33,748 nt of DNA from UBA9339 sp964535195 (GTDB lineage Bacteria > Pseudomonadota > Gammaproteobacteria > UBA9339): contig CAZHSI010000014.1 in assembly GCA_964535195.1 (NCBI GenBank), positions 1-33,748 of the forward strand, written 5' to 3'. Under the pieces are notes generated by a model. It was given only the letters and a program-made list of their open reading frames with translations. It was not told the DNA's origin and made no database searches. Of the stretch, positions 25,586 through 33,748 are shown in pieces. Each line of letters starts with the position of its first letter. Positions within the stretch are counted from its first letter, which is position 1. Both the position numbers and the translations under genes were made by a program.

Positions 25586-28258
25586 CTACTGCTTATATTG
25601 TGCCGACATTCCCGCGAACATAGCTGCGAATTTTTTTGCTGTTTCTTTAAGACTTTCCGGCGCATCTGTCAGCGTATAATTAAAATCATGATTAGACACC
25701 CCTATTGTTCTGGCGATGAAAGCTCGATTATGATCTCCTTGTAATAATCCCAACGCTTCATCACGCAAATTACCATGAGGAAGGTAAGCTATAGCAGCAG
25801 CTAACTGCTCAGCATCTCTAGCCTCAAAAATAGCTGCAAATCTAGCGCGAATTGGGTTGGCATCCATTCGACCCTGCCTACCGGCTGCTTCTATTACATC
25901 TTTAAGCCTATCTGCTACTTGAACACGCAATGCTGCTACCGCCCCTAATGTAAAGGTATATTCTTCTGGCAAAGGATGAACTAAATTATATTCAGCTCTT
26001 AGCACTGCATGAAATAAACAATTATTATCTCTAGGTATATCCTCCGAATGCCTCTCTAGTTCTGGATAATAATTTTCATAGTGTCCTCCCGCAAGCCAAA
26101 GATTAATTGGTCTACCATTTTCCGGACCAATTGGCGGATTTTGTCTAACTCCAGTAGCAAGGGGTTGATATACAGTAATCCTCAAATTATGCAAATTAGC
26201 TATCTCAATAAGCTCAATATCACCGCCCCATAATACTTCACCTTCTGGACCAGCGTTTCTTATAGCTTGTATGTAGCGTTCAGATATATTTTCTAAAAAG
26301 CGATCCACAATCTCTCTTTGTTCTGAAAGTAATGGGGGGAATGGTAAAAAGAAGGTTGTATTTATATATTTAACAAAAGTAGGGTCTAAATCAAAAGCTC
26401 CAGTAGCCGCCTTATTACTACGAACTTTTAATAACGCATCTTTCCATGAGATAACCTTCTCACAGTTAGAAAGCACCATTTTGCTAGAAACTCCATCAGC
26501 CTCTAACCATGCGTTAAATACTCTAGCACCAAGTTCACAACTTGGGCGGCAACCTACGGTAAACCACGGCATGGCTTGTGCAAGGAGATGTCTAACCGGT
26601 TCTACATTTTCTTCAATTGTGTTCGCTCCTCCTATGCACCATTTTTTATACACATCCTCTGGCTCCCAAGAATACACCCTTGCGCCAAAAAAACCCATCG
26701 CATCTGTTATACCACTACGAGAACAACATATAAGTATATTTTCCTGCGCGGCTAGTTCACTTATTGCCATATAGCAGCATTTTTCAATATAACCGAAATC
26801 CGGATGATCATTGCTATCACCAAAAGGATATAGATGTAGATATCCGCTTTTATCTTTATATGGAATTAATCTTATGAGTTCCTCACAAGCAGGTTTATCC
26901 TCACTATCAACAAAAAAATCCGGGTGGAAATATTCATCTGCATCTAGATAAGGCATCAATTTTCTTGTTTCCATAATTATTGGTCTTACGTTATGTGCCC
27001 TAGCTTTTTCTGCTATCGCTGTAACATTATAATCAGCTACATCGTAACCTTTATATGCTCCAGTACCTTTGCGCTTAAGAATAATTATTATTTTTTGTCC
27101 GGCACTATGCGATTCACTTATGATTTTTTGTAATGCAATATAGTTTCCCCTACAATGTTTTTTTCCTGTTTCAATAGCGTCTCTAAAATATTCCCTTATC
27201 CACTGACAACACTCATTACCATATTTACAATAGCATAGCGCAAGTCGAGGGGTTGAACTTCTTTGGTTTATAATTAAACCTGGATAACGAACAAAAGGTG
27301 TTATTTTCCATCCTTGCTTTAACTGCTTTATTGGACTATCTCCTTTAGGACGACCGACTGGAGATACCGGACGTGACGATTTTGTTATGGTATATTCAGG
27401 AATTAAAAAATTCATCAATCCATTATGTTTTTTTAATAACTCGGTGACAGCTATAAGTTGCGCGCACATGCGTTTTGCTGAAGATGTCGTTGTGGTGCTA
27501 CCAGGAGTTAAGCCTTCAATAAGTAAGCGATTTCGATTATATATATGTACGTTTTTAGGTATTTCTTTAGTGTGCTCTCTTAAGGCACTAGATATATTTT
27601 CAACTGAGCTGTCTTCATATCCAAAAGCTATCCCCTGTATATTGCGCTGCAAAAACATCTGGCATTCTTCATATTTTCCTGCATCTTTTATACAATCAGT
27701 GATAACAATTAATGCAAGAGGATGCCACATATCACCAAAACTTCGTAGGTCAGGAACGCCATAAATAACAGGAGGACCAACCTCACTTGCAGCAGCTAAT
27801 TCTGACTCTGATAATCTAGATATTGGCCGTGCTCGCATAGGCGTCACAGGAGCGGCTTCTGTTTCCTCTTTTTTATCTGGGATACCCAAAGCGCCAACAC
27901 CACTAATTATGTCTTCTATATCATCTTCTGATTGCTGAAAAGCAGCTGGAGGTGTACCTTCTATTATACGAATATCTTCTGGTGACAAATCAGATTCGGA
28001 TGCAATTGCCGCTGATTCGCCAGGTTCTAGAGCAAATACCTCTCCTGGTGATAGTGGGATGGGGTTGCTTGAGCCTACACTTTTTAAGATCGTAACTTTT
28101 CCGGTTATGGTTTCGGGAAGTTGGTATTTTCTAGTTTCTCCACTCCCCTTAGGATTAGTAATAGAAAACTGCCCAGCAAAAATACTACTACTAAAAATAA
28201 TCGCTGCAATTAACAAAAATTTGTTTATTACAAAAAACCATTTTTTTTGTTGGTACAT
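25586..28258 (-). CDS. secreted protein with C-terminal permuted OTU cysteine protease domain
   Basis: An 890-residue protein with an N-terminal Sec signal peptide (hydrophobic core FLLIAAIIFSSSIFAG, about 12-28). The C-terminal part carries OTU deubiquitinase signatures, but in permuted order: WGGDIELIEIA (677 on), then the histidine block GGHYENYY (H726), then the catalytic-cysteine block DNNCLFHA (D744, C747), followed by about 140 helical residues. In ordinary OTU proteins the Cys block comes first. The domain should cleave ubiquitin or ubiquitin-like chains, presumably in a host. The middle (about 390-600) looks like an alpha/beta nucleotide- or sugar-binding fold that I cannot name. The start is ATG 28258 with GAGGGG upstream. 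Confidence 0.85.
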   Translation of the reverse strand: MYQQKKWFFVINKFLLIAAIIFSSSIFAGQFSITNPKGSGETRKYQLPETITGKVTILKSVGSSNPIPLSPGEVFALEPGESAAIASESDLSPEDIRIIEGTPPAAFQQSEDDIEDIISGVGALGIPDKKEETEAAPVTPMRARPISRLSESELAAASEVGPPVIYGVPDLRSFGDMWHPLALIVITDCIKDAGKYEECQMFLQRNIQGIAFGYEDSSVENISSALREHTKEIPKNVHIYNRNRLLIEGLTPGSTTTTSSAKRMCAQLIAVTELLKKHNGLMNFLIPEYTITKSSRPVSPVGRPKGDSPIKQLKQGWKITPFVRYPGLIINQRSSTPRLALCYCKYGNECCQWIREYFRDAIETGKKHCRGNYIALQKIISESHSAGQKIIIILKRKGTGAYKGYDVADYNVTAIAEKARAHNVRPIIMETRKLMPYLDADEYFHPDFFVDSEDKPACEELIRLIPYKDKSGYLHLYPFGDSNDHPDFGYIEKCCYMAISELAAQENILICCSRSGITDAMGFFGARVYSWEPEDVYKKWCIGGANTIEENVEPVRHLLAQAMPWFTVGCRPSCELGARVFNAWLEADGVSSKMVLSNCEKVISWKDALLKVRSNKAATGAFDLDPTFVKYINTTFFLPFPPLLSEQREIVDRFLENISERYIQAIRNAGPEGEVLWGGDIELIEIANLHNLRITVYQPLATGVRQNPPIGPENGRPINLWLAGGHYENYYPELERHSEDIPRDNNCLFHAVLRAEYNLVHPLPEEYTFTLGAVAALRVQVADRLKDVIEAAGRQGRMDANPIRARFAAIFEARDAEQLAAAIAYLPHGNLRDEALGLLQGDHNRAFIARTIGVSNHDFNYTLTDAPESLKETAKKFAAMFAGMSAQYKQ

Positions 28259-28970
28259 AAGCCCCCTCAAACAACTATATTTTCATCAGATTCATCGTGG
28301 AAAAATCTATACATAACTATACCCCACACCCTTCCTTATTGCCAAAACTATAATTTTCGGACGCTTGGAATTAAAGAATAAATTGCTAACATTTTTATTT
28401 TTCTGCAAACCTAGCGGCACAATATAGTTAAATTAATGGTAAAGAAACTTTATTTACCATGCTCTCACAAATACTCGAAGGGGGCGCCGATTTAATCTAA
28501 ATTACAAAAATTAAATTGAGTTTTGTTTGGATTACCCTCCATCTTCTTTATTTATCAAAGAGACTGTTGCGTTTTTTGATTTCATGAGGTCCTGCGCTTT
28601 CGCGGAGCATAACAAACATCGGGATGCAAAAAGCCTTTAATTTTGCTACTCTGGTATTACCCTGAGAGTTTTTGATGAAGCGAAGAATAAATTAATGAGT
28701 GGATTTATAACATGGGATGTCTGCCACCTTTGACAGACAACGAGCAACTCTTCCCCGCAAAATCTACGCAAAGATTTTTAATTGTTTTCAATTCTATCTT
28801 GTAGATTTGCACCCAACAGGATCATGATGAATGGCCGTTGTTTTTTACATCAGTAACAATAGCTAATTGCATTAGAAACGCCAACGAGCAAATGAGCGCA
28901 ATTAAACTTGGCGCTGCCTTTTAGCAAAACAAACTGTTTTTATACCATAAAAACATGTCCCAATAAGTAA
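28259..28970. other. 712-nt intergenic region with degenerate sequence
   Basis: No convincing gene. Two landmarks: a perfect 8-bp inverted repeat ATGGTAAA/TTTACCAT (28436-28460), and a plus-strand open stretch of 36 codons (28717-28827, MSATFDRQRATLPRKIYAKI onwards) that is basic and hydrophobic. It could be a transposase remnant or chance; it has no Shine-Dalgarno sequence. GAGACTGTTGCGTTTTTTGA near 28560 resembles the end of some insertion sequences, without a matching partner. Confidence 0.35.
28935..28955 (-). terminator. possible terminator-like hairpin after the deaminase/Ulp1-like gene
   Basis: A perfect 9-bp inverted repeat, TGTTTTTAT-ACC-ATAAAAACA, begins 15 nt past the stop codon at 28971. 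The stem is AT-rich and no T-run follows outside it, so termination is uncertain; it may instead protect the 3' end. Confidence 0.35.
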
Positions 28971-31820
28971 TTATATTGACATTGGAGATGATGCTTTAAG
29001 GCTCTGCTCATACATCATATACATAACCTGTCTGGCACTTTCCTCTAATTCTTCTTCTGATGATGTAATATTTAAACTTGGTGGCTCTATATTAATGGGC
29101 AACGTTGTTTCTCTTTTTACAGAAGGAACCGTCGATACCTTAGTGGAACCAGAAGATAATAAACTTGGTTGTAGCGTTAATTCCTGCCCCAAACGCTCAG
29201 CATGTTCTAGTCTAGCTTTTTTTATATCAAAAATCTCTCCAGGCAATGGTCCTCCGTCTATCAAAGATCTAAAAATCTCTATAATCCACGGCCCACAATT
29301 ATAATCATCATATTGGAATCTAAATGGATTTACATTGAGCTGTGCGGTTGGATATAAATCGTGAAGCAGTCTTGCTAGATCAGGATCACTAGGTATACCA
29401 TTTCCAAGAGGATCAAAATACCAGATTTGTGGATGTCCTCCACCTTCTGGATGACGAAGAATATATAACCCAGCCCAATGAGTTCCTGCAACTTCTACAT
29501 GCGGATCATATGCTCCCAAATTTACTGGAATTACTACTCTATGAATAAGTTCCCCAGTCTCTTGTTCATGTCTCCTTATATCATTTTCTCGCTGCCTTAA
29601 ATTCTGTAAAAAAATTTCCCCAGCTGCTGCATTTACATTGATAGCATGCATTCTACCTAATCCTAAATTATCGAAATACAAATCCATTAATCCATTAACC
29701 ATATCATCATTGTACCATCCGGGCACTGCTGGTATTGGACTTTTCTCCCTAGACATTGGCTCCCCGGCTATACAATCAGACTGACACTCATCAGGATAAT
29801 CATTTTCCTTGTTAAACAATTTCTTATGTGGTGCTCCCAGTATTTCCAAATAACCGTCACTGCCATTTTCTAAACATCCTATTAATTGAAAAATTAACAA
29901 AGCAGCCCTGGCCTTAGTGACCTGACATTGCTTATTATCAGGAAGACTTATAGTTATTCGCACACTCTTCATCCTGCTATATATGTCATATAATTCTTTA
30001 CCAAATATTGGTCTTAAAAGAGTATCGTCTTCTTTTACAAGTTCTTTTATTAGAGCTTCAGCTTTCCAAATATGTATTTTTCCATGCCTACCATTAACTT
30101 TTATACCAAGTAACTGTGCGATTAAATTACAATGACAACAAGTTAACTTTGTCGTTGCAATATACGGAAGGGGCTTGTGTGTTAGCAGCGAGCGTAAAAA
30201 TATCCGCATTTCAGCGTGTAACTTTTGTCCGTCCCCATCAAGGATGATAGGTAATTCCATGTCTTTAAAGAGAGATTCCTTGGCCAATAATAAAGCTAAT
30301 TTCCCGTTACTTTTAAAGCTTTCTATAAAATATTCCTCTAAGTTTTCAAGGTCAATAAAATAACGATAAGCAAATTTTATAAATTTATCATTTGCCTGAA
30401 TAAAATCCGGCTTATGAAGTTCACCTAGTTTAATTTTTTCAACAACCGTTTTCCACCATTGTTTCACAACAAAAGATGTCGTTTGTGTAATTTGGTTTTC
30501 TTTTTTAAAACACAGAAAATCTCTGTTTAATTGTGAAACAAACTCATCAACTTGGCTTTTAAAATTTCTCTTTTTTGAATCTGAATACTCTCTTATGTCT
30601 TTAGCGTAATCATAGCGATACCATTTTGCAGCCTCCCATGCCAATGATTGTTTAAGTACATTTTCTCTACCCCTCTCTGCTAATTGTAGACCTTTTTTTC
30701 TCACCGCTTCATCTAACGAAGGGTCATTTGCATGGATAACAAAAGAAAAATGATTAATAATTGTCTGTACCCTTCTTTCCAAAGGATCTAGGTGAGTATG
30801 AATATTATGAAACTGGGTAGGTAGCGTTGTTCCTATGGGGATAGGCGTCCCTACTGGCATCACTATTTCTCGATTTAAGGTGCAAGGCATCGTTATATCT
30901 AAAGAAAGACTGGGGATGTTATGACGTTCTGGGGGGATCGTAAACACAACTCTATCAACATTCGAGACTATTACCTGGTCTGTTCTCAGGATCTTTCCTC
31001 TTGCATCAAGATCAGATCTTAAAAACAAATCCCATGAAATATCTTCAGCAGGTATTCTCATTGAAGGATTTTTGTTAAAACTAATATTTAATTGTGGTCT
31101 AACAATAAAAGAGGTTTTTGTTCCAAACATAACATCCATATTAACGCTCCAAACAGACTCATGCTTTTCATGAACATCTTCATTTGTCGCAATAAGCAAA
31201 TGTTCTCCATCAAATGCTACAGCAGCACATGTTTCATCTCCTACCAATAATCGTGCTAAAGCATCTAACATTTGCTGTTCTCTTCCTCTCTGATAAACTT
31301 GTCTATCAGGATTGACCTGTGCGAGTAAAGTGTACAATCTACGTGCAAAGTCTAATAACTCAGCATCTTGTACAATAGACCTTAAGATATTGGTCAATTT
31401 TCCCTTATCTTCAGTTTGCCCAATTATATTAGATATCTCAGTTTCCGACACATAGGTTGGTGATTCTTGGCTTACCTTTGCTCCCCGCTCTTTTCCAGGT
31501 TTTTTCTTGCCTTTACCATGTCTGGGTTTTTCCTTTTCTTTAGGCAAGGCATCTTGAGCAGCCTCTGCCGCCGCCGCTACAATACCGGAAGATCGTTTCG
31601 GAGCAGAAGACACCCGGTCAAACCCAGCCCCCCCAGAAGATTTTGATTTTTTCTTAGAAGAAGATGCTTGATCAGACCTACCACTACTTAAAAGACTAGC
31701 CTTATCTTTACCTAAATTAGCTTCAATCTCTTTATTAGCATCTTTTTTATCACCAGAAGACGCCAAAGAGGTTGTTGCGCAAAATACTAAAACACAGACT
31801 GCTAATATAAATTTGTGCAT
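28971..31820 (-). CDS. secreted multidomain protein: deaminase-like fold plus Ulp1/C48-like protease
   Basis: A 949-residue protein with a Sec signal peptide (1-21, KFILAVCVLVFCATTSLA) and a low-complexity Ser/Lys-rich stretch (about 22-115). At 535-564, HAE (H535/E537) and CCHC (C561, C564) have the order and spacing of the zinc site of cytidine-deaminase-fold enzymes. The C-terminal part has the full catalytic set of clan CE (Ulp1/SENP/YopJ-like) cysteine proteases: H781 in THWAGLY, D803 in WYFDPLG, Q836 and C842 in FQYDDYNCGPW; the Gln-to-Cys distance of six equals that in yeast Ulp1. It is likely a host-directed effector able to cleave ubiquitin or SUMO-like conjugates. The delivery route is unknown. 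ATG 31820 is preceded by AGGT. Confidence 0.85.
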   Translation of the reverse strand: MHKFILAVCVLVFCATTSLASSGDKKDANKEIEANLGKDKASLLSSGRSDQASSSKKKSKSSGGAGFDRVSSAPKRSSGIVAAAAEAAQDALPKEKEKPRHGKGKKKPGKERGAKVSQESPTYVSETEISNIIGQTEDKGKLTNILRSIVQDAELLDFARRLYTLLAQVNPDRQVYQRGREQQMLDALARLLVGDETCAAVAFDGEHLLIATNEDVHEKHESVWSVNMDVMFGTKTSFIVRPQLNISFNKNPSMRIPAEDISWDLFLRSDLDARGKILRTDQVIVSNVDRVVFTIPPERHNIPSLSLDITMPCTLNREIVMPVGTPIPIGTTLPTQFHNIHTHLDPLERRVQTIINHFSFVIHANDPSLDEAVRKKGLQLAERGRENVLKQSLAWEAAKWYRYDYAKDIREYSDSKKRNFKSQVDEFVSQLNRDFLCFKKENQITQTTSFVVKQWWKTVVEKIKLGELHKPDFIQANDKFIKFAYRYFIDLENLEEYFIESFKSNGKLALLLAKESLFKDMELPIILDGDGQKLHAEMRIFLRSLLTHKPLPYIATTKLTCCHCNLIAQLLGIKVNGRHGKIHIWKAEALIKELVKEDDTLLRPIFGKELYDIYSRMKSVRITISLPDNKQCQVTKARAALLIFQLIGCLENGSDGYLEILGAPHKKLFNKENDYPDECQSDCIAGEPMSREKSPIPAVPGWYNDDMVNGLMDLYFDNLGLGRMHAINVNAAAGEIFLQNLRQRENDIRRHEQETGELIHRVVIPVNLGAYDPHVEVAGTHWAGLYILRHPEGGGHPQIWYFDPLGNGIPSDPDLARLLHDLYPTAQLNVNPFRFQYDDYNCGPWIIEIFRSLIDGGPLPGEIFDIKKARLEHAERLGQELTLQPSLLSSGSTKVSTVPSVKRETTLPINIEPPSLNITSSEEELEESARQVMYMMYEQSLKASSPMSI

Positions 31821-31914
31821 TATCTTAACCTAAATTTTCAATTGGCATAAATAATTAAAATTGATCTTGCAACCTTTTCATGGAGGCTAGGAATAAAAAT
31901 CCTCTTTTTATTAT

Positions 31915-32570
31915 TGCTGTTCAAACATTAATGGCGACAAGTAGCCCAAAGTAGAAGGCAGCCGTTGTCTATTGTAAAACAACCTCCGTATGGTCAAAAA
32001 CACTAATCTTAGCTTGTTCTGTAGTAACATATTGCTCAAAGCAGGTATATTAGATTTTCAGACCATGGAAGCAGTTTTCAAACTACCGCATTATCATAAC
32101 AATTACCAGCGCTGCTTTGGCTTGCAACTATGCCAATAAGATAAAAGATTTCACATTTTCTGACTAGTATATTGACTACCACAATCAGAATGATGAACCA
32201 CCCCAACCCCAGAGCGACTTCTTATTAAGTGCGTACCTCAATGCATTAACCACCAAGTCATCAGTCATGCTATCGCGCATAAATAGTCCTATAACTCGCC
32301 TGGAAAATCAATCCATAACTACTGCTACATACAACTAATCTTCCTGGGTTTCTACATAACTAAAATTAACCACCCACCACCAGCTTGGTTCTGGCGCATA
32401 AAACCTGGTTAAGCAAATAAACAGTTGGCACAGCTTTAGGATCATGTAGTGGTTCTTTTAAATTCTTTCCTCATCTTATTAGCCGCCATTCCAGGTGCGC
32501 TCATAATCCTTACCACTCGTTCGCTGGAACAGCTCTCGCCAGTTGGTTTCAATACAGCGTGAATCTTAAA
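31915..32570 (-). pseudogene. IS3-family transposase OrfB, degenerate
   Basis: Translation of the minus strand in shifting frames recovers the IS3 OrfB landmarks: HAVLKPTGESCSSERVVRIM, then APGMAANKMRKEFKRTT, the DDE core with HHSDCGSQYTSQ (catalytic Asp; the usual Arg is Cys), GNCYDNAVV, and the tail with EQYVTTEQAK. Several stop codons and frameshifts separate these blocks. The relatedness is to the integrase-like transposases of the IS2/IS150 branch. Confidence 0.88.
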
Positions 32571-32684
32571 TTCTTTATCAAAACCTCTGGCTGTACTTAC
32601 TTGCCTTTGTTACCTCTTAAATAAAAATTAAGTATCTTTATTTTTATTCGAAGTCTCCACCTTATGGTAACAAGATTGTACATG

Positions 32685-32903
32685 TCAGTTTTGTATTAGC
32701 ACTTTTCTAGCATTCTTTATAGCTCGCTTAACCATTAATGGTGCCGTTCCACCAAAACTTTTTTTATTTTTAATAGATTTTTTAACATCTAATACTTGAT
32801 AAATATCTCTAGTTATTTTGGGTTCAATAGATTTCAATAAAGAAATATCTAGATCTTTTAGTTCACAATTTTTGTCTTCAGCAATTTTAACAATTTTACC
32901 AAC
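32685..32903 (-). pseudogene. argH: argininosuccinate lyase, 3' fragment
   Basis: About 72 codons read as the C-terminal end of argininosuccinate lyase: VGKIVKIAEDKNCELKDL, LLKSIEPKITRDIYQVL and KKSFGGTAPLMVKRAI match the conserved C-terminal domain, including the family-typical FGGTAP. The whole catalytic core is missing. The open frame appears to start at 32942, but its first 13 or so residues come from the IS3 OrfA region read out of frame. It is a relic and not a functional enzyme. Confidence 0.85.
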
Positions 32904-32974
32904 AAGTTTTTGCCTTTTAAATCCTCTAAGACAATCAACCATTTGGTTTTACTATCCCATCTCTTTCGTTTCAT
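32904..32974 (-). pseudogene. IS3-family OrfA, N-terminal fragment
   Basis: From ATG 32974 the minus strand reads MKRKRWDSKTKWLIVLEDLKGKN, the typical N terminus of an IS3-type OrfA (helix-turn-helix protein). Beyond about residue 24 the match stops, and the DNA continues as the argH relic in another frame. This marks a recombination junction near 32900. Confidence 0.8.
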
Positions 32975-33040
32975 CGAGTATCCCCCCATTTTTAGGAGAT
33001 TATACTCTCCTAGCTATCCTCTTGCTTTAATGGGGTGCAG

Positions 33041-33365
33041 TATATATACAGCTAGTTTTAAATTTTTCGCTAAATTTGCTACAGGCACCCGTTAGTGCCT
33101 AAAGAGTGCTTTGTCAGGCACGCGAGTTTTTGTTTCATACCGCTTCAACATACCAAAATGAGTACCTGATGAAACACTAACTAGAAAAATTAGCATCTTT
33201 CACTAGTACAGCATTTGATATAGATAGCCATATCCGCAATTAGGCAATTGTTCATAGTTTATATTGCTAGCTTGCTAAAAAAATTCCAGCAGCTTTCTTT
33301 TACTATCAAGCATCCATCTTTTTTAAAACATAATGCCAATTAATTTTCAGTACGTTATTGTTTTT
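33041..33365. other. intergenic region with repeat D
   Basis: The stretch between the IS3 relic and the partial protease gene. It holds CAGGCAC direct repeats around 33084-33121 with a small GGCAC/GTGCC hairpin, then repeat D. I see no gene. Confidence 0.45.
33123..33208. repeat. repeat D copy 2, 3' flank of the partial Ulp1-like gene
   Basis: The partner of 25437-25526, in the same orientation, ending about 157 nt downstream of the stop of the partial gene at 33366. The shared CGA-TTTTTGTTTCATA-CG block is the clearest part. Confidence 0.6.
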
Positions 33366-33748
33366 TCATTGAGAACTTTTTTGGGTACTAACTTTATGCT
33401 CTGGAGCTTCAGAGACCCCCAGGTTAAGTGCTGCTATACCAGCCACGGCTACAGCTACTGTTGCATTATCGTGACCTCCAACAATTGGAACAGGTGCTCT
33501 GGCTGTATCTGTACTCGCAGCAGCAGGCGCTGTTGTGGTTGCGTTTGCAGCAGAAGCTGCGGTACTACTATCAACAACAGAAGGGCGTGGTGTTAGTACT
33601 TCCCCATGATCTGTTCTTGCTGCTTCAATATCCAATTCTTCTGGGAACAATGTATCTACTTCTTCTCCCTCCATAAGATGCGTGACCAGAGGTACAAAAT
33701 TTCTGAAAAACTCTATAACCCAGGGGCCGCAATTGCAACCATCTGCTT
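33366..33748 (-). CDS. Ulp1/C48-like protease, C-terminal end (5' partial)
   Basis: The frame is open to the window edge, so the ATG at 33674 is internal. The first visible residues, ADGCNCGPWVIEFFRNFV, align with DDYNCGPWIIEIFRSLI around the catalytic Cys of the protein at 28971-31820, and ELDIEAARTDHGEVL aligns with its FDIKKARLEHAERL. The rest (about 75 residues) is a low-complexity Ala/Thr/Ser-rich tail ending at TGA 33366-33368. It is therefore a paralogue of that protein's protease domain; its His and Asp and any other domains lie beyond the window. Reading frames on the opposite strand here are shadows. Confidence 0.82.
   Translation of the reverse strand, partial: ADGCNCGPWVIEFFRNFVPLVTHLMEGEEVDTLFPEELDIEAARTDHGEVLTPRPSVVDSSTAASAANATTTAPAAASTDTARAPVPIVGGHDNATVAVAVAGIAALNLGVSEAPEHKVSTQKSSQ

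Larger units (their letters stand above)
31915..33040 (-). mobile_element. ruined IS3-family element carrying a foreign argH fragment
   Basis: Both ends can be guessed: TGCACCCCATTAAAGC (complement 33024-33039) at the left of the element, and a related AT-rich end near 31915-31930. Inside, on the minus strand, come the first codons of OrfA, an argininosuccinate lyase 3' end, and then a frameshifted OrfB. OrfA is lost beyond about 24 codons. The element cannot transpose by itself. Confidence 0.7.

Noticed and set aside
28717..28827. 36-codon plus-strand gene between the two large effector genes
   Set aside because: No Shine-Dalgarno sequence, no recognisable family, and the surroundings look degenerate; listed only as part of the intergenic region.
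32685..32942. An intact 85-residue protein gene
   Set aside because: Its first residues come from IS3 OrfA read out of frame and the rest is only the C-terminal end of ArgH; there is no suitable start signal.
33333..33676. Plus-strand genes rich in Leu/Gln or Cys/Ser at the right edge
   Set aside because: They are antisense shadows of the Ala/Thr-rich tail of the partial protease gene on the minus strand, whose similarity to the neighbouring protease is clear.

Overview
The window looks like part of the chromosome of an AT-rich gammaproteobacterium. The left edge holds the 5' half of a 16S rRNA gene with the long helix-17 region, a boxA-type antitermination leader and a stringent-type rrn promoter, all typical of that class. 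The eukaryote-directed enzymes at the right (OTU protease, Ulp1-like protease, deaminase fold), the decayed insertion sequences and the many degenerate intergenic repeats suggest a host-associated, probably intracellular bacterium such as a member of the Legionellales. That placement is inference; a full 16S sequence would settle it.

Layout. 1-807: 16S rRNA (minus, cut by the window edge) with its promoter region to about 1030. 1204-3365: an M23 endopeptidase and an unrecognised protein, both minus. 3492-4590: prfB with the RF2 programmed +1 frameshift. 4743-12925: a compact diaminopimelate/lysine cluster on the plus strand (dapF, dapE, lysC, asd, dapB, dapA, dapD). It is interrupted between lysC and asd by two small double-glycine-leader peptide genes and punctuated by two families of palindromic intergenic repeats. 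dapC and lysA are not in the cluster. The enzymes present would carry aspartate most of the way to meso-DAP for peptidoglycan. 13109-14905: a large unrecognised protein (minus). 15165-17667: an aromatic amino acid permease followed closely by tyrosyl-tRNA synthetase, a plausible tyrosine uptake-and-charging pair. 17881-21295: a minus-strand set of housekeeping and stress genes (3-methyladenine glycosylase, YeaO-like DUF488, cupin, D-2-hydroxyacid dehydrogenase, WrbA). 21607-21951: an IS630-type transposase fragment. 22292-22615: a third double-glycine-leader peptide. 22653-25271: a four-gene operon for an ABC exporter, a YtrA-like GntR regulator and a GIN-domain envelope protein.

From 25.5 kb to the end lies the most unusual region: a minus-strand array of large proteins with Sec signal peptides that carry eukaryotic-type catalytic domains. 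One (25586-28258) ends in an OTU cysteine protease domain whose motifs occur in permuted order (WGG and catalytic His before catalytic Cys). The next (28971-31820) combines a cytidine-deaminase-like HAE...CxxC motif with a C-terminal Ulp1/SUMO-protease-like His-Asp-Gln-Cys set. A third, at the window edge, is the tail of a paralogue of the Ulp1-like domain. Between the second and third lies a ruined IS3-family element that has trapped the 3' end of an argininosuccinate lyase gene.

Together the window is a housekeeping backbone invaded by small repeats and transposon debris, with bacteriocin-like secreted peptides and a probable host-interaction island at its right end.
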